In this document: positions 32,679-45,182 of the stretch, in pieces
How positions within the stretch are numbered: position 1 is the stretch's first letter
How the letters are laid out: the number at the start of each line of letters is the position of its first letter
Origin: Rhizomys pruinosus
Taxonomy: Eukaryota; Chordata; Mammalia; Rodentia; Spalacidae
DNA length: 64,000 nucleotides
Direction: 5' to 3'
Assembly: GCA_009823505.1 (NCBI GenBank)
Contig: VZQC01006319.1
Coordinates: 1,250,781-1,314,780, forward strand
Made by a program: the position numbers and the translations under genes
The notes under the pieces: model-generated
Databases searched by the model: none
What the model was told of the DNA's origin: nothing
What the model saw: the letters and a program-made list of their open reading frames with translations, nothing else

Positions 32679-33007
32679 ACACGCCAGGAACGCCGAGGAA
32701 GGCCACGACCTCCGGAAGCTGGGAGGCAGACCTGCACACAGCCCGCTGGCAGCCTCATGGTCACACCCACACCTGCAATTCCTTAACTGAGAGAACGCAT
32801 TTCTTTTGTTTCAAGCCCTCCCTCCCTTGTGTTTGGGGATCTGTTAAGGCCCCAGGAAACCACTGCAATTCACCCTTGTTCCACAGAACTGTTGATCTGT
32901 ATTTCCCAGCCTCTCTGCAGAGCAAGGCTGCCACACACAAACACAAGATGTGAGCCATAGTGGCCGTGTGGGCCTCAGGAAACCTCCCGGAAAGAGGCAT
33001 TGAAAAG

Positions 33008-33106
33008 CTGGGAATGGCAGTGAGTACTTGCAGTCTCAGAACTCAGTGAACTCTGGGCCAGCCTGGGCAACACAGTGAGACCCCATCTAAAAGAAGAAAA
33101 AGATTT
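33008..33106 (+). repeat. Short B1-like SINE
   Basis: 'agctgggaatggcagtgagt' and 'gggccagcctgggcaacaca'; a truncated, old monomer. Copy at about 38876-38972. Confidence 0.6.
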
Positions 33107-33166
33107 AGTCCTGCATACCAGGGAGCTCTGCATCTACCAATTCAGCTGGCTAAGGATGGGACACAA

Positions 33167-33399
33167 TTTTTAAAAGATTTTATTTATTTTGTGTTAACTT
33201 GTATAGGTGTATAGGGTGTATGTCTGTGTGAGTGTATGACAGGTGTGCAGTGCCTGTGGAGGTCAGAAGAAGGTGACAGATCTCCTGGGGCAGGAGTTAC
33301 AGGCAGTTGTGAGCAACCTGATGTGGGTGCTGGGAACTAAACCTGGGTCATCTGTAAAAGCAACACATGTTCTTAACCACTACGCTGTTTCTCCAGCCC
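33167..33399 (-). repeat. B2/B3 SINE, older, minus strand
   Basis: Tail at left, body 'gtgggtgctgggaactaaac', head 'gctgtttctccagccc' at right. Copy at about 39040-39268, where the tail half is replaced by a long T-run. Confidence 0.85.
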
Positions 33400-34754
33400 T
33401 GTGGGAATAACATGTTTCTTAAATTCATCTGTCCTGAACATGTGCATTCCTATCAGGACTCCCTGAGCACTACGGCACAGCTCTTCACATGTATATCACT
33501 GTTTCCAGTGTCATCAGCCCTCTAGAGGTCACTTAAAGGGAACGGGAGGTGATGTGGAATGCTAGGACGGCCTAGAGCATGTCCAGGAGCTGTGTGCGGC
33601 ACCAGTCCCCAGGGATGCTAGGGAAGAGTCTAGTGATCTGATCGCCACCTTTCCCCTTCTTACAGACTCTGTCCAAAATTCCATGATGGGTTCCAGCGGA
33701 CGGTTTGCAGCACACTGGGGGAAAGGTCAGGAGCACGGCAGAAGACGTCTGCCTTCGCCTCTCTCAACCCATCTCTCTCCTCATCCTTCAGTTCTGACAG
33801 AAAACAAAAATAATCAGAAATGAAGAAAAGACAAGCCAACAAGTAAACCAAGTGAAATAGCAACAGACGGCCTGCAGAAAAGACCCTGGCTCAGGCCAGG
33901 CTTCAGCCTAACAGGCCACCTGTTCCCAGGCCACCTGGGGACACAGGACTTTCCACCAGGTCAGAGTTCCTGGCTCTGCAAAGAGAAAATCTATGCCTAA
34001 CCTTTGGCCTGGCAGCCCAGATTGTGGGCCAAAGGACATGTACCTTCACCTAGTTGGGAGCCCAGGGCTGGCTCAGGGAGACCTGCTGAGGGGACTTTGA
34101 AGGCCAGCCAGGGCCCAGGTGCCCTAGGGGAGAACCCTGGAGCAGACCATGTCTTTCCACAGAGGACTGTGGACCTGTCCTCCTGGAGCCGTCCCAGGCC
34201 CCTGGAAGCCCAGCCAGCACTCTCTCAGAAAGCTTTAACCTTCCTATTTTATTATAGTAGATCTTGAAGAAAACACAAATACAATGCTCTCAGCGTGAAC
34301 TGGGTTAGACGTTATCCTACAGAATGCTATAAAAACACAGAGGTTATTTATACACAAAGGAAAACTTCAAAAAAAAAAGGTTATATTCACAGCCACAGTA
34401 CTTTCCAGAAGGGGATGATTGGCAGACTGGCTTTCACTTTCGGTCCGCATGGGATAGAGGTGAAGAGGTGCTGCCAAAAGCAGGGTTTCCAGGGTCCTCT
34501 CAGTCCTGGTGAGGGTCACATGACAGGCGTCCTGGGCAGTGGGGGGACAGCATTCCTGACCGAACTGCCCATGGCACCCACCCAGAGCTGTGATAAAAAT
34601 GCCCCATGTCCTCTAGGGGGCAGAACAGCCCCAGTGGCCACTGTCCTGGAGCGAGCTCTGCTTTCTGCCAGTGGTCTAACCTCTAGCAAATTCTTGTACT
34701 TCGAGGAGCCTCACTGTCCTCATAGCTGCCCTGCTGGCTCTGAACTTTCTTAAA
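33400..34754. other. Spacer of about 1.35 kb, nothing recognised
   Basis: Contains frames of 67, 87 and 152 aa without family resemblance. All reappear in copy 2 (the 152-aa frame as a 112-aa version because of a small indel). Confidence 0.45.
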
Positions 34755-35088
34755 TTGTGTGTAGATGTGTGTGGGTTGCTGGGTGTGGGTGTGGGTACAG
34801 GTATGTTCATGTGTGTACATGTGTGCATCTGGAGGTCAGAGGTCGATTTCAGGCATTATCCCCCAGATACTATGTTGTATTTTGAGACATGGTCAATCCC
34901 TGGCCTAGGACTCACTGATTAGGCCAGACTCAACTGCCTGGCCAGCAACTGCAAGATCTGCCTGCCTCGGCCTCCCCAGGGCTGGTCTTATGAGCATGCA
35001 TCAGGGTGTTTATGTTGGTGCTGGGGATCGAGCTGAAGGCCGTGTGCTCACATAGAAGCCACCTTAACCACAAAGCCAACCCCCCTCT
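34755..35088 (-). repeat. B4-type composite SINE, minus strand
   Basis: TG-rich start, 'ctggaggtcagaggtcgatt', B1-like 'ttttgagacatggtcaatcc', then 'ggtgctggggatcgagctga' head. Copy at about 40625-40958. Confidence 0.75.
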
Positions 35089-36010
35089 AGACTGCCCAGA
35101 GTACTGAACAGGTCATGAGAGGGCCTCACTTTTCAACCTCTCCTGGCCCATATCCATGGGGATTAGAGATTCTGTTACCTACTACACAGGGAGATTTTAA
35201 AACCTAGTCATTCACTTCTAGTCTAAATGCACACCTGAGTTTAAAGAGCGCAGATCAGCGTTCTTATAACCATGTACTCTTTACACACTAGTTCTGCGTG
35301 GGTCATGCCCTAATGGGACCTGAAGGGCTCCAGATGATACAGAGGGTCTATGCAATGAACAGCCCCAGCATTCTGAATCTGGGGGTCTACAGAGAGGTTC
35401 TACACTGGCCTCAGAGAGAGGAAAATTCATATTCCCTTTAGATCCTTCAGAATATGAACAATTCTTTTGGGAAGTGGAAGAGGAAAGGCCCTACTTACCA
35501 ACACAAGTATTGACTCCGCCCCCAAGGGTAGTGAGTAGCCTCTGAATAGTTCCCAGTGGCATTTGTACTCCTAGCACCTGACCTCCTCTGCCTGTCTTCC
35601 ATCCTCATCCCTCTGTCTAGCTGGCCCTGTGGCTGTGCAGCTGACACATCTCGTGCTTGTCTCTTTGCTCATCTCAGATGTGTCCCTCTGATACTGTGCA
35701 CCTTGCACTAAGGACCTTGGATACCTCCATAGTTGAGACCCTCCCGCACCCCCAGCAGCACTTGGGGCTCTTGTCGGGGTTCCTCCTCCTTTATTCTTTG
35801 GCCACCAAGCGTGGTGCCGCTTCTCCATCTGGCATTCTCCATGGCTTCCCACTGTCCCCTCAACACAGGCCAAATTTGCAGGTGGTGTACCCATGCCAGG
35901 CAGATATAGGATTCACCTATTCTAACAGCAGTTGCTTATTTTTCCAGAGCTACTTCCTGTTAGGTAAATGTTGGCCTTCTGTTTACAACTGTATCACTTC
36001 CTTCTAAAAA
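35089..36010. other. Spacer of about 920 bp, nothing recognised
   Basis: A 116-aa plus frame overlaps a 107-aa minus frame (35571-36007); both lack family resemblance and both are identical in copy 2. Confidence 0.45.
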
Positions 36011-36325
36011 ACATTGTTTTGTTTTGTTTTTTAATTTTTTTAAATTATTTTTTCTATTACTTTATTTTTTCATTTTTTTAACAATAAATAATAATTTATG
36101 AGTACAAGCATCCTTCATGTAAAACCAATTTGCAAGCAGTTGTGCCCAAACCCACACAGCCCAAGGGTCCCACCATCCAGCTGGGGGTCTTGTATGTTCA
36201 ATCAAGTTGATCAAATAAGTGTCCAGACTATATTGCTGTAGTTTCACCATTCACCCCAATCACAGCCCTTACATTCTACCATGCCCCCTCTTCCGCAGAT
36301 TGTTCCCTACACTTAGAAAAAGGGC
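36011..36325 (-). repeat. Family 'Y' retroposon fragment, minus strand
   Basis: T-rich left end then 'catgtaaaaccaatttgcaa', 'gatcaaataagtgtccagac' and 'cagcccttacattctacc', shared with 7307-7617. The copy 2 partner is about 41880-42190. Confidence 0.65.
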
Positions 36326-36339
36326 ACAGGTGGATGAGA

Positions 36340-36550
36340 AGCATTTTGTATGTGTTTGAATGTACTGTCTGCATGCAGGTCTGTGCACCCGTGTCGTGCA
36401 ATGCTGCAGAGATCAGAAGAGGGTGTCAGATTCCCCCTGGAACTGGAGTCAAAGACAGTTCTCAGCTGCCATGTGGGTGCTGGGGATCAAACCCAGGTCC
36501 TCTGCAAGAGCAGTTGGCGCTCTCAACCGCTAGGCCATCTCTCCAGCCCC
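36340..36550 (-). repeat. B2 SINE, without 17-bp duplication, minus strand
   Basis: 'tgaatgtactgtctgcatgc' tail side to 'ggccatctctccagcccc' head. Only one 'ctggaactggag' block. Copy at 42205-42412. Confidence 0.92.
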
Positions 36551-36565
36551 AAAACATGTTTTTTT

Positions 36566-36697
36566 GATATGCAACCAGGTCTGCCTCCTACCTCAGTCTC
36601 AGGAGTGCTGGAAATACATGTGTGGCATCAACATGCCCAGCTGCAGAATGATATTCTTTATGTGAAATGAAAACATTAGCAAAAAGTAACTAGTCTC
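36566..36697. other. Segment present only at the end of copy 1
   Basis: About 130 bp not matched at the corresponding place in copy 2. It includes a possible minus B1 remnant ('ctgcctcctacctcagtctc') and ends at the single N. Confidence 0.6.
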
Positions 36698-36698
36698 N
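36698..36698. other. Single ambiguous base at duplication B junction
   Basis: The 'n' lies exactly before copy 2 begins (tggccccctggccagaggg). Confidence 0.95.
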
Positions 36699-39600
36699 TG
36701 GCCCCCTGGCCAGAGGGAAACGGTTTCCATCAGCTCCCGTGACCCTCCAGAATGCTTCTGGGCCTCTGAACAGGGTCTGGGAGTTTTTCAAGGTCGCTGC
36801 ACAGTACGGAGGCCACTGGTGGCCAGAGGCAGGGGCCAGGGCTTGCAGCAGGGGCCTGTCCCTGCTGCATTGAAGGAAAATCATTTACTCGGGTGAATGA
36901 CCTCCAAACAGTACGAAGCCGAAACAGGAGACTTAAACCTTTTTCCAACTCACAACCTCTTTTCACCGGAGAAAATTTTGTATAAAATGAAAGGATAAAA
37001 TCAACCACTAACAATAAGATAAGTCAAGAAATTATTTTAACTTATTAAAGACAAAACAAATTTGCACACTAATGAGAAGGGTGTGCTTATTTATGTTTAC
37101 ATAAAGAATTAATCTTGGCTGAATATTTGACATCAGAAAAGGAACATCATCTTCCAAGCTTTTTCACAGTTGGACTGGACATTTTCATTCTCGTAATCTC
37201 AATGCCAACCCAACCTTACTGCTTTGAATGAATATATGATGTAAAATAAACAGAAGTATGTTAGGAGGGCCATTTCAGATTAGTGGTTGGAAATTTCTGT
37301 CCTTAACCAAAACCAAACAAAATCCAATGAATAATTTTTCTTTTATAAAACTCAAGTCAGCAACTCAACGCAAATATTTTAATACAGTATTTTATTCATT
37401 CTTTGAGGGTTGTAATACACATATACAGTGTATTTGGATCACATTCACCTCCCCTAGCTCCTCCGGGATCCACTCCAACCCCTCCAACCCCTCCTCTATT
37501 TCTAGAACGCACCAAGTCCACCAAGTATAGGTGAGTTATACCTATACTCAAGAGGAGGGACATTCAACAGAGCTTGGTCAGCCTACCAGGAGTCACAGCC
37601 TAAAGAAAAACATTGACTCTTCAGCACCCGGGAAGCCCTCAACTGCCAACAACTCCACCCTCAGCTACCGACTCCCTCCCATCTGCATGCTGAAACAGCT
37701 ATAGTTAGAATTAAGCATTCTACTACAACACAGTCCGAAGATAGATTGATCTGATATATGCTAAGAAATGACATTAGAATATTAAGGCTCTGTTTTCTGT
37801 TCTTAAACCACTTGGTGTATGCCATAAAAGCTCAGCCATCCCTAACATAACAAGGCCTCCAACGTGAGGCAAGGAGTTTCAGGCCCCATTTACTGGCTTT
37901 CCATCGTGTGATGTATAAAGCACACATGTTGTTTGTCCAGAACCAAGGCTTAGTCTCCTACACACAGGGCTGACCGCCTCTGGACTTCCTGGTGGGCGAG
38001 TAAATAACTCTTCATTTTAGCCAACTTCAGAATCCATCAAGCAGCATCCAGTGAGGTCCAACCTCGGGGAAGCTTAGGGGTCACAGAGAGGGTCAAAACA
38101 GAAACCCCACCTTCTGTATGAGATGCTTGGGAGGCTCCTGGGAGGGGAAGCTAACGTGGTTTTCACAGGGGTTGGAGACAGAAGTAGCTTAGCTGGAACT
38201 TAGACGTGATGGCTGTCTCCCTAACCAAAAGCACGGGCTCCTGTACTTGACTGAGTACGATGTCCTTCCTAGGCACCTCAGAATGTGGCCTTGCATGGAG
38301 CCAGAGGTGCTGTGGAGGTAGTTAGTTAAGGCCTGCGTTTGATGTCTGTGTGCGTCTACAAAGATGAGGAGACAGAGATGCAAGGACGGATGAGCAGCTG
38401 GCAATGGAGTGCATGGGCCTGGAGGGGCGGGGCCTGGAGGGCGGGCCTGGCGAGGGGGGCCCTGGAGGGGGGGCCACAGCCAGGAAGCCGAGGGAAGGCC
38501 ACAGACCTCCGGAAGTCTGTGTACAGAGGACTAAGCGGATCCCTTCCGTATCACACATAGTATAGCTAGTAAACTATCAGCTAGGTGTAGTCACGCATCA
38601 TTGGGGTCACACACCACAGGCGCAGAATGTAACAACTGTAACGAGACGAAACGGGTGTGCATGTGTCTTAGTGTGATTCAAGCCCTCCCCGCCTTGTGTT
38701 TGGGGATCTGTTAAGGCCCCAGGAAACCACTGCAATTCACCCTTGTTCCACAGAACTGTTGATCTGTATTTCCCAGCCTCTCTGCAGAGCAAGGCTGCCA
38801 CACACAAACACAAGATGTGAGCCATAGTGGCCGTGTGGGCCTCAGGAAACCTCCCGGAAAGAGGCATTGAAAAGCTGGGAATGGCAGTGAGTACTTGCAG
38901 TCTCAGAACTCAGTGAACTCTGGGCCAACCTGGGCAACACAGGAGGACCCCCATCTAAAAGAAGAAAAAGATTTAGTCCTGCATACCAGGGAGCTCTGCA
39001 TCTACCAATTCAGCTGGCTAAGGATGGGACACAATTTTTAAAAAGTTTATTATTTTTTTATTTTGTTTTTTTTTTTTTTTTTTTTTTTTTCTGCTGTATG
39101 TATGTAATGTACTCAGTATTGAGGCCTGTGAGGTCAGAAGAAGGTGACAGATCTCCTGGGCAGGAGTTACAGGCAGTTGTGAGCAACCTGATGTGGGTGC
39201 TGGGAACTAAACCTGGTCATCTGTAAAAGCAACCAATGTTCTTAACCACTACGCTGTTTCTCCAGCCCTGTGGGAATAACATGTTTCTTAAATTCATCTG
39301 TCCTGAACATGTGCATTCCTATCAGGACTCCCTGAGCACTACGGCACAGCTCTTCACATGTATATCACTGTTTCCAGTGTCATCAGCCCTCTAGAGGTCA
39401 CTTAAAGGGAACGGGAGGTGATGTGGAATGCTAGGACGGCCTAGAGCATGTCCAGGAGCTGTGTGCGGCACCAGTCCCCAGGGATGCTAGGGAAGAGTCT
39501 AGTGATCTGATCGCCACCTTTCCCCTTCTTACAGACTCTGTCCAAAATTCCATGATGGGTTCCAGCGGACGGTTTGCAGCACACTGGGGGAAAGGTCAGG

Positions 39601-42427
39601 AGCACGGCAGAAGACGTCTGCCTTCGCCTCTCTCAACCCATCTCTCTCCTCATCCTTCAGTTCTGACAGAAAACAAAAATAATCAGAAATGAAGAAAAGA
39701 CAAGCCAACAAGTAAACCAAGTGAAATAGCAACAGACGGCCTGCAGAAAAGACCCTGGCTCAGGCCAGGCTTCAGCCTAACAGGCCACCTGTTCCCAGGC
39801 CACCTGGGGACACAGGACTTTCCACCAGGTCAGAGTTCCTGGCTCTGCAAAGAGAAAATCTATGCCTAACCTTTGGCCTGGCAGCCCAGATTGTGGGCCA
39901 AAGGACATGTACCTTCACCTAGTTGGGAGCCCAGGGCTGGCTCAGGGAGACCTGCTGAGGGGACTTTGAAGGCCAGCCAGGGCCCAGGTGCCCTAGGGGA
40001 GAACCCTGGAGCAGACCATGTCTTTCCACAGAGGACTGTGGACCTGTCCTCCTGGAGCCGTCCCAGGCCCCTGGAAGCCCAGCCAGCACTCTCTCAGAAA
40101 GCTTTAACCTTCCTATTTTATTATAGTAGATCTTGAAGAAAACACAAATACAATGCTCTCAGCGTGAACTGGGTTAGACGTTATCCTACAGAATGCTATA
40201 AAAACACAGAGGTTATTTATACACAAAGGAAAACTTCAAAAAAAAAGGTTATATTCACAGCCCACGTACTTTCCAGAAGGGGATGATTGGCAGACTGGCT
40301 TTCACTTTCGGTCCGCATGGGATAGAGGTGAAGAGGTGCTGCCAAAAGCAGGGTTTCCAGGGTCCTCTCAGTCCTGGTGAGGGTCACATGACAGGCGTCC
40401 TGGGCAGTGGGGGGACAGCATTCCTGACCGAACTGCCCATGGCACCCACCCAGAGCTGTGATAAAAATGCCCCATGTCCTCTAGGGGGCAGAACAGCCCC
40501 AGTGGCCACTGTCCTGGAGCGAGCTCTGCTTTCTGCCAGTGGTCTAACCTCTAGCAAATTCTTGTACTTCGAGGAGCCTCACTGTCCTCATAGCTGCCCT
40601 GCTGGCTCTGAACTTTCTTAAATTGTGTGTAGATGTGTGTGGGTTGCTGGGTGTGGGTGTGGGTACAGGTATGTTCATGTGTGTAACAGTGGTGTGCATC
40701 TGGAGGTCAGAGGTCGATTTCAGGCATTATCCCCCAGATACTATGTTGTATTTTGAGACATGGTCAATCCCTGGCCTAGGACTCACTGATTAGGCCAGAT
40801 CCAACTGCCTGCCAGCAACTGCAGATCTGCCTGCCTCGGCCTCCCCAGGGCTGGTCTTATGAGCATGGCATCAGGGTGTTTATGTTGGTGCTGGGGATCG
40901 AGCTGAAGGCCGTGTGCTCACATAGAAGCCACCTTAACCACAAAGCCAACCCCCCTCTAGACTGCCCAGAGTACTGAACAGGTCATGAGAGGGCCTCACT
41001 TTTCAACCTCTCCTGGCCCATATCCATGGGGATTAGAGATTCTGTTACCTACTACACAGGGAGATTTTAAAACCTAGTCATTCACTTCTAGTCTAAATGC
41101 ACACCTGAGTTTAAAGAGCGCAGATCAGCGTTCTTATAACCATGTACTCTTTACACACTAGTTCTGCGTGGGTCATGCCCTAATGGGACCTGAAGGGCTC
41201 CAGATGATACAGAGGGTCTATGCAATGAACAGCCCCAGCATTCTGAATCTGGGGGTCTACAGAGAGGTTCTACACTGGCCTCAGAGAGAGGAAAATTCAT
41301 ATTCCCTTTAGATCCTTCAGAATATGAACAATTCTTTTGGGAAGTGGAAGAGGAAAGGCCCTACTTACCAACACAAGTATTGACTCCGCCCCCAAGGGTA
41401 GTGAGTAGCCTCTGAATAGTTCCCAGTGGCATTTGTACTCCTAGCACCTGACCTCCTCTGCCTGTCTTCCATCCTCATCCCTCTGTCTAGCTGGCCCTGT
41501 GGCTGTGCAGCTGACACATCTCGTGCTTGTCTCTTTGCTCATCTCAGATGTGTCCCTCTGATACTGTGCACCTTGCACTAAGGACCTTGGATACCTCCAT
41601 AGTTGAGACCCTCCCGCACCCCCAGCAGCACTTGGGGCTCTTGTCGGGGTTCCTCCTCCTTTATTCTTTGGCCACCAAGCGTGGTGCCGCTTCTCCATCT
41701 GGCATTCTCCATGGCTTCCCACTGTCCCCTCAACACAGGCCAAATTTGCAGGTGGTGTACCCATGCCAGGCAGATATAGGATTCACCTATTCTAACAGCA
41801 GTTGCTTATTTTTCCAGAGCTACTTCCTGTTAGGTAAATGTTGGCCTTCTGTTTACAACTGTATCACTTCCTTCTAAAAACATGGTTTGTTTTGTTGTGT
41901 TGTAATTTTGTTAAATTATTTTTTCTATTACTTTATTTTTTCATTTTTAAACAAAATAATAATTTATGAGTACAAGCATCCTTCATGTAAAACCAATTTG
42001 CAGGCAGTTGTGCCCAAACCCACACAGCCCAAGGGGTCCCACCATCCAGCTGGGGGTCTTGTATGTTCAATCAAGTTGATCAAATAGTGTCCAGACTATA
42101 TGCTGTAGTTTCCCATTCACCCAACACAGCCCTTACATCCTACCATGCCCCTCTTCCGCAGATTGTCCCCTACTTAGAAAAAGGGCACAGGTGGATGAGA
42201 AGCATTTTGTATGTGTTTGAATGTACTGTCTGCATGCAGGTCTGTGCAACCGTGTCGTGCAATGCGGCAGAGAGTCAGAAGAGGGTGTCAGATTCCCCTG
42301 GAACTGGATTCAAAGACAGTTCTCAGCTGCCATGTGGGTGCTGGGGATCAAACCCAGGTCCTCTGCAAGAGCAGTTGGCGCTCTGAACAACGCTAGGCCA
42401 TCTCTCCAGCCCAAAACATGTTTTTTT
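36699..42427. repeat. Direct duplication B, copy 2 (about 5.7 kb)
   Basis: Collinear repeat of 30933-36565. Positions of its parts: hAT-like about 36915-37360, disordered GC minisatellite 38407-38476, replaced segment 38517-38685, B1-like 38876-38972, B2 39040-39268 with a T-run at 39064-39090, B4-type 40625-40958, family Y 41880-42190, B2 42205-42412. After 42427 the sequence diverges from copy 1 and runs on into new DNA. Confidence 0.95.
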
Positions 42428-42575
42428 TTTTTTTTTAATCCTAGCACTCGGAGGCAGAGGCAGGCAGATCGTTGTGAGTTGCAAGGCCAGCGTGGTCTAC
42501 AGAGTGAGTTCCAGGCCAGCGTGGCCTACTGAAGACCTGTGTCAAAAGACCAAAAAAAAAAAAAAAAAAAAAAAC
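42428..42575 (+). repeat. B1 SINE lacking its 5' end
   Basis: Starts inside the element after a T-run ('taatcctagcactcggaggc') and ends in poly(A). It lies where the two duplication copies stop matching. Confidence 0.8.
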
Positions 42576-43083
42576 GCACGGTTTTATATTGTAAATGCTA
42601 AATGCTACATCTATTTAAGTAAAAATTAAAACTAGTAATGATTGAGAAATGTCTGAAATACTGAACTTTGGGGGTGAGTGACCCACGATGAAGGACCTGG
42701 GGAAGATCTTCCCTGGGCTGATGCCTTCCCTTCCCCAGGTCTCCTCATCATTGCCCCTTGTCACATACACTCTTCAGTTCAGCAACAGGATATTTAGAGA
42801 CTCTTCTAGCCAGGGAGCTATCTACCTTCCTGTTTCATTTTAGCAGGCTTCTGAGTGGAGCTGTACAGATACTGTACATCCCTATCTGAAATCATGAGTA
42901 CTTGTGTTCACATGGGCAGACATCCAGAACCATGGTGCAGTGAATGACACGGCCAGGATTTCAACCTGTAGAATCAGGCTCTGGGTACTCAAGGGGATAA
43001 TTAGTTTTCGAAGCTATTTGCTAAGGTAAAGATTATTGTGGGATAACCACTAGTTTACTTCTCTAGGCTCCCAGCACACTAGT

Positions 43084-43088
<5 letters not shown>
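42576..43088. other. Spacer, nothing recognised
   Basis: No gene or repeat signal. Confidence 0.4.

Positions 43089-43126
<38 letters not shown>
43089..43126. repeat. (AC)n microsatellite
   Basis: About 19 uninterrupted units. Confidence 0.97.
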
Positions 43127-43127
<1 letters not shown>

Positions 43128-43785
43128 AGTAGGTGTGCCAAGCATACAGCCTTCTACTGCTCCATTCCAAAATCTCATCTCTCAAGATAAGAAGATAAGA
43201 ACTTGTACACAATTGATGTTTGTGGAGTAGCTGATTTTTATATTGCTGATCTCTCTTTGGGATTTCTTTTTTCATTTCAAAAAACCAATATTGAACTTCT
43301 CCTGCACGGTAAAAGCTGCGGGAGCAAAGGCTGCTGACAGCTGGGCCTGTGGACCTGACAGCTCTAGAGGCATCAGCTTGCCCTTTGGCCTCGTTTCTCA
43401 TAGATCTAAGAAGAGTCGTTGAGTTTTCCATTTGTTCAGCATTTTATTTGTTGTTAAGATGGAGTAGCAAATTCTAAGCTCTTTACGTGCTGAACTGGAA
43501 GTGTGAAGTTCAATATTGGTCTTTTGAAATGAAGAAAAGAAGTCCCAAAGAGAAATCAACAACATAAAATCAATTATTTCACAAACATCAGTTGGGCACC
43601 TTGCATGTACCAAGGTCTTGCCTTGAACACAGGAGTTTCAGAGTAGGGCAGTAGGAAACTGTGCATTCCATAGTTTGAGGAGGGGAGTTCACTGCTGTAT
43701 AGGGAGCTCAGAAGAGCCAACCAGTAGTTACCCCCCAGTTATTCTGGCCTTGGCCAATAGTTTGGGAAATTGCTTCTTTCTATGG
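43127..43785. other. Spacer of about 660 bp, nothing recognised
   Basis: Minus-strand frames of 122 and 71 aa have no recognised family. Confidence 0.4.
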
Positions 43786-43789
43786 GTAC

Positions 43790-43985
43790 CAACAGCCTGA
43801 TTCTGAGGGTTCAAATCCCAGCTCTATCATTTAAGTATCTTCAGAGTTCTGGGCATGTGACTTAACCTCACTGAACCTTTTTGTTTTTCATCTGTAAACT
43901 GGGGGCTCTCAGAGTTCTAACTGCATTGTAAGAATTAAATTGTCATATGTAACATGCTTGGCCTAATGCTAAGATAAGACATATA
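43790..43985 (+). repeat. MIR SINE
   Basis: Classic MIR order: 'ggttcaaatcccagctctat', 'gggcatgtgacttaacctca', 'ttttcatctgtaaactgggg', then 'aagaattaaattgtcatatg'. Confidence 0.85.
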
Positions 43986-44630
43986 AAATCACAGCTTATC
44001 AGAGCAAACACCCATGATCAGTGATCTCTGCAGGAACCCATGTTGCTATGGTACCTGAACTATCATTGATAAGTTTCAGGAAACAGTCCACACAAGTCAA
44101 AGGGCAAAAACCTCCAAGCATCCACAATCCCTACTTTTGTGAGCTGTACTTGTTTCTCTCAATGAAGAACGGAGAATAAATGCACTTGCTATGCTTCCAT
44201 TATGGGAAGGGGAGGCAGAACCACTTTAAGTACTCTTCAGTATTCACCTTGATTAGCAAGGAAAGTCCCCATTCAATAGAATGGCATAGTTAAACAGAGC
44301 CTGATGTGCTGGGGCTCTACTGGAGTCCAGCTAAGGCAGGGGAAGGGAAATACCCAACTCTGGCTGCCACCGAGCACCCAACCCACATTTCCAGGGAAAA
44401 GAACACTGGGAAGCACCCATGAAGAGCATACTCCAGAGGTGCAGGGGTGCAAAGGCACCGAATCGTAGGCTAGAACAGCCCCCGCCCTCACACTCCTCCT
44501 CGCCATTAGGAAAAAGTGCCAAAAGTGCCAAAAGTGACACTACATTCCAAAGACTGTGACCAAAACAGACTGCCTCCTATGGGCTCAGGGGACAGCAGGC
44601 AATGATGAGGAGATGAATATCTAGTTTCCT
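43986..44630. other. Spacer, nothing recognised
   Basis: No gene signal; a short direct repeat of gccaaaagt occurs near 44517. Confidence 0.4.
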
Positions 44631-45182
44631 CCCCAGGAAACTAGGAAAAAGATCAGAAGAAATAACAAACAAACAAACTCAGCTGAAATCACTGAAAAGT
44701 GGAAACCAATAGTGAAGATGAACAAACCACAAGCTGGTTTTCTGAAATGATGAGTAAGATTTATAAACCTCAATACTAAGACAAAAAGAATGGCTCACGT
44801 GATGAGAATCAGAAATGAAAAAAGACATGTCACTACAGAGTCCATGGATGTTAAAAGCATAGACTTCACTACAGAGTCATGGGCATGAAAAGGAGGTCTT
44901 GAATGTATTCTGATCCGCTCTTGTAAAGGAGTACTATGAACAACCCTATGTCCTCTACACCCACAGCTTTGAAAGCATATGTGAAATGGACCAATGCCTG
45001 GAAACATACAATCAATCTACCAACACTCAAACAAGAAGAAAGCAATATTCTGAAGAAGCCTACCACTACAAAAGAAATTTAATCAGTAACTAATAACCTT
45101 CCCAAACAAAAGGCACTGGGAAATTTTAGTAAACCAAATTCAATAATTTATAAAAGGAATTATTCACCACAACCAGTTATAT

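Larger units (their letters stand above)
30933..36565. repeat. Direct duplication B, copy 1 (about 5.6 kb)
   Basis: Collinear with 36699-42427. Near identical over 33.4-36.0 kb, with no difference seen in many hundred-base stretches. Local noise occurs at simple repeats and near the start of the second copy. Copy 1 contains a hAT-like element, GC-box minisatellite, B1-like, B2 and B4-type SINEs, a family Y fragment and a terminal B2, each listed separately. Confidence 0.95.

Noticed and set aside
32611..32740. CpG-island promoter of a gene
   Set aside because: The CpG-rich part is limited to the 14-bp minisatellite and a short flank; no downstream exon is visible.
32394..41877. Pairs of identical short proteins (e.g. 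33660/39529, 35571/41441) suggesting a duplicated gene cluster
   Set aside because: They only reflect the 5.6-kb direct duplication; none has a recognised domain and several overlap on both strands.
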